Positions 56,658 to 58,752 of a stretch of 58,752 nucleotides of DNA are shown here, piece after piece. The position numbers and the translations under genes were made by a program. Numbering within the stretch: position 1 is the first letter of the stretch; every line of letters begins with the position of its first letter. This stretch comes from Ilumatobacteraceae bacterium (GTDB lineage: Bacteria; Actinomycetota; Acidimicrobiia; Acidimicrobiales; Ilumatobacteraceae). Where the stretch lies: assembly GCA_021298195.1 (NCBI GenBank), contig JAJTEQ010000006.1, forward strand, positions 1-58,752, read 5' to 3'. The notes beneath the pieces are model-generated. The model was given only the letters and a program-made list of their open reading frames with translations. It did not search any database and was not told where the DNA came from.

Positions 56658-58520
56658 ATGCGTATGGGTCCCCACATGATGATGCCGGGAGACGCCAGCG
56701 CGGTGAAGGGCCGCTCCTTCGACCGCGGGACGCTCTCACGTGTGTGGCAGTTCGCCCGTCCGTATCGAACGAGCATCGCCGGATTTCTGATCTCGATTCT
56801 TCTGGCCGCCGCCGTGGCGTTGGTCGCTCCGTTCGCGTTCCGCGCCATCATCGACGATGCGATTCCGGCCGGCGATCGCGGTCGAATCTGGTTCCTGGCC
56901 TCCCTCGCCGTTGGTGCCGCGGTCTTCGACGCGGCGATGGCCATCACCCAGCGTTGGTTCTCCGCTCGCATCGGAGAAGGACTCATCTACGACCTTCGCG
57001 TCGCTCTGTTCGACAAGGTGCAACGGATGCCGGTGGCCTTCTTCACCCGCACACAAACCGGGGCGCTCATCAGCCGTCTCAACAACGACGTGGTGGGCGC
57101 CCAATCCGCGGTCACGTCCACTTTGGGCAGCGTGGTGAGCAACGTCGTCGTTCTCGTGATGACGCTGGCCGCCATGCTCACGCTCGAATGGCGTCTCACG
57201 CTTCTCGCCCTCGTCGTCCTTCCGATCTTCATCATTCCCGCGCGGCGGGTGGGTCAACGTCTGCAGGACATCGCGCGTGAGCAGATGACCCTCAACGCCC
57301 AGATGAACACGCAGATGAACGAGCGCTTCAACGTGTCGGGAGCGCTGCTCGTGAAGTTGTTCGGTCGCCACGGTGCCGAGGTGGGGGCCTTCGCCTCGCG
57401 GGCGTCGCGCGTGCGCGACATCGGGATTCTCTCGGCGTTGTACGGTCGCGTTTTCTTCGTTGCGCTCGGCTTGGTCGGAGCTCTCGGTGCGGTGGCGGTG
57501 TACGGAATCGGCGCCCAACTCGTGGTGTCGGGCAACATCACGCCGGGCACCTTGGTCGCCATGGCGACCCTGGTGGCGCGGGTGTATCAACCGCTAACCG
57601 GGTTGACCAACGCCCGCGTCGACTTGCTCACCTCCTTCGTCAGTTTCGACCGCGTGTTCGAGGTTCTCGACGCGCCGGTGGCCATCGTCGACAAGCCCGG
57701 AGCCGTGGATCTCGTGGCCCCGCGCGGAGCGGTGGAATTCGATGACGTGACGTTCCGATATCCGGCCGCCGCGACGGTGAGTGTGGCCTCGCTCGAGGCA
57801 CCCGGTTCCCCACTCGGAGACCCCGATGTGGACGTGTTGCGCGGTTTCTCCTTGGCGATCTCACCGGGTGAGACGGTGGCCGTGGTTGGTGCATCGGGCT
57901 CGGGGAAGAGCACCATGGCGGCGCTCGTTCCCCGTCTGTACGACGTCACGTCGGGAGCGGTGCGCGTCGACGGTCACGACGTGCGTGATCTCACCGGAGC
58001 GACCCTGCGGGCGGCCATCGGCGTGGTGTCGCAGGATCCGCATCTGTTCCACGAGAGCATCGAGTCGAATCTGCGGTACGCCAAGCCGGACGCCAGCGCA
58101 CAAGAGCTGGTGGCGGCCTGTCGGGCGGCTCGCATTCACGACACCATCGCGGCCCTGCCCGACGGATACGAAACGTTGGTGGGTGAACGTGGCTACCGAC
58201 TGTCCGGCGGCGAGAAGCAACGGCTGGCGATCGCTCGGTTGCTGTTGAAGAATCCGGCGGTGATGATCCTCGACGAGGCCACCAGTCATCTGGACAACGA
58301 GAACGAAGCGTTGGTGCAAGCCGCCTTGGACGAGGCGTTACGGGATCGCACCGCGTTGGTGATCGCCCATCGTCTGTCGACCATTCGCGACGCCGATCGG
58401 ATCGTGGTGCTCGATTCGGGGCGCATCATCGAACAGGGAACGCACGACGAGTTGATGAATCTTGACGGTGCCTACGCCCGCCAGGTGCGTGCCGGGGAAG
58501 CGACGAGCGAAACGCTCTGA
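56658..58520 (+). CDS. ABC exporter (permease-ATPase half transporter)
   Basis: 620 aa. N-terminal six-helix exporter domain, with TGALISRLNNDVVGAQSAVTS; then an ATPase domain with Walker A GASGSGKST, Q-loop VSQDPHLFHE, signature LSGGEKQRLAIARLLL and Walker B VMILDEATSHLD and His IAHRLST. Works as a homo- or heterodimer; drug or lipid substrate not known. Confidence 0.93.
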   Translation: MRMGPHMMMPGDASAVKGRSFDRGTLSRVWQFARPYRTSIAGFLISILLAAAVALVAPFAFRAIIDDAIPAGDRGRIWFLASLAVGAAVFDAAMAITQRWFSARIGEGLIYDLRVALFDKVQRMPVAFFTRTQTGALISRLNNDVVGAQSAVTSTLGSVVSNVVVLVMTLAAMLTLEWRLTLLALVVLPIFIIPARRVGQRLQDIAREQMTLNAQMNTQMNERFNVSGALLVKLFGRHGAEVGAFASRASRVRDIGILSALYGRVFFVALGLVGALGAVAVYGIGAQLVVSGNITPGTLVAMATLVARVYQPLTGLTNARVDLLTSFVSFDRVFEVLDAPVAIVDKPGAVDLVAPRGAVEFDDVTFRYPAAATVSVASLEAPGSPLGDPDVDVLRGFSLAISPGETVAVVGASGSGKSTMAALVPRLYDVTSGAVRVDGHDVRDLTGATLRAAIGVVSQDPHLFHESIESNLRYAKPDASAQELVAACRAARIHDTIAALPDGYETLVGERGYRLSGGEKQRLAIARLLLKNPAVMILDEATSHLDNENEALVQAALDEALRDRTALVIAHRLSTIRDADRIVVLDSGRIIEQGTHDELMNLDGAYARQVRAGEATSETL

Positions 58521-58521
58521 C

Positions 58522-58752
58522 TCAGTGCGGTGCCGTTTGCGCACCGCGAATCAAGGATCCCCGGAGCTCGCCGGTGTGCTCACCGTGCTCGAACGACACC
58601 CAGCCGTTCTTGATCGTGTAGTGATAGCCGGTCGCGGTCTGCATGAGTCGACGTCCGTTGGCGGGGAGGTCGTGAACGATGCGAGGCGGTGGCGTGCCGA
58701 GCGACGCGATGTCGATGACGTTCAGGTCGGCGCGATAGCCGGGGGCGATCAC
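58522..58752 (-). CDS. Amidohydrolase (D-aminoacylase-like), C-terminal part only
   Basis: The last 76 residues of a gene that enters from the right edge. PGYRADLNVIDIASL, DLPANGRRLMQTATGYHYTIKNG and GELRGSLIRG are the usual end of N-acyl-D-amino-acid deacylase or related amidohydrolases. The metal site lies outside the window. The GTG at the edge is an internal codon, not a start. Confidence 0.75.
   Translation of the reverse strand: MIAPGYRADLNVIDIASLGTPPPRIVHDLPANGRRLMQTATGYHYTIKNGWVSFEHGEHTGELRGSLIRGAQTAPH

Overview
The window is a high-GC bacterial chromosome segment with dense, mostly short-gap operons and no mobile elements, rRNA or CRISPR. A WhiB protein, an HspR-headed heat-shock operon, a mycoredoxin, the ClpS-DUF2017 pair and an actinobacterial-style aa3/caa3 oxidase cluster point to Actinomycetota. 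The fused LivHM permease and the oxidase layout would suit an Acidimicrobiia-like member, but that class is an inference I cannot test here.

Layout. 1-3.6 kb: ABC-F ATPase (cut by the window edge) and an MDR/SDR oxidoreductase pair divergent from a TetR regulator. 3.7-9.4 kb: flavin split-barrel protein, carotenoid oxygenase, branched-chain amino acid-type binding lipoprotein, LivH-LivM fusion permease and a small lipoprotein. 9.4-14.9 kb: PhoD phosphatase, a putative lipoprotein plus secreted Trp-rich protein, an EamA transporter and a GGDEF/EAL protein. 15.1-22.4 kb: heat-shock operon dnaK-grpE-dnaJ-hspR-DUF3445-clpB with a HAIR-like operator upstream. 22.5-28.6 kb: purA-purB, pyrE, a two-domain universal stress protein, TesB thioesterase and a tRNA-Glu/Asp/Phe cluster with its terminator. 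28.6-39.2 kb: clpS-DUF2017 divergent from a respiratory block: ctaB, then a three-gene module (subunit I-like protein with no heme or CuB ligands, subunit III-like protein, membrane cupredoxin-like protein), then ctaC-ctaD-ctaE-ctaF-ctaG, closed by a 24-bp perfect hairpin. 39.2-45 kb: ABC-2 exporter, serS, pdxH, and a tlpA-ccdA-poly-gamma-glutamate hydrolase operon. 45-51.2 kb: a WhiB7-like regulator behind an attenuator-like leader, small membrane, GIY-YIG-like and HAD proteins, a methyltransferase, and a persulfide dioxygenase with three rhodanese domains divergent from a CstR-type repressor over a shared palindrome. 51.2-58.8 kb: membrane spermidine-synthase-like protein, mycoredoxin, two tandem S33 lipoprotein hydrolases, an ABC exporter and the end of an amidohydrolase.

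The most unusual content is the ligand-less oxidase module (30.6-34.0 kb). By eye, its subunit I-like protein aligns almost without gaps to the genuine CtaD a few genes downstream, yet all six metal-ligand histidines are replaced. Second is the whiB7-like leader, where terminator and antiterminator can be drawn as mutually exclusive and the antiterminator strand lies inside an upstream ORF. All functional calls are from reading motifs; no database or structure search was possible.
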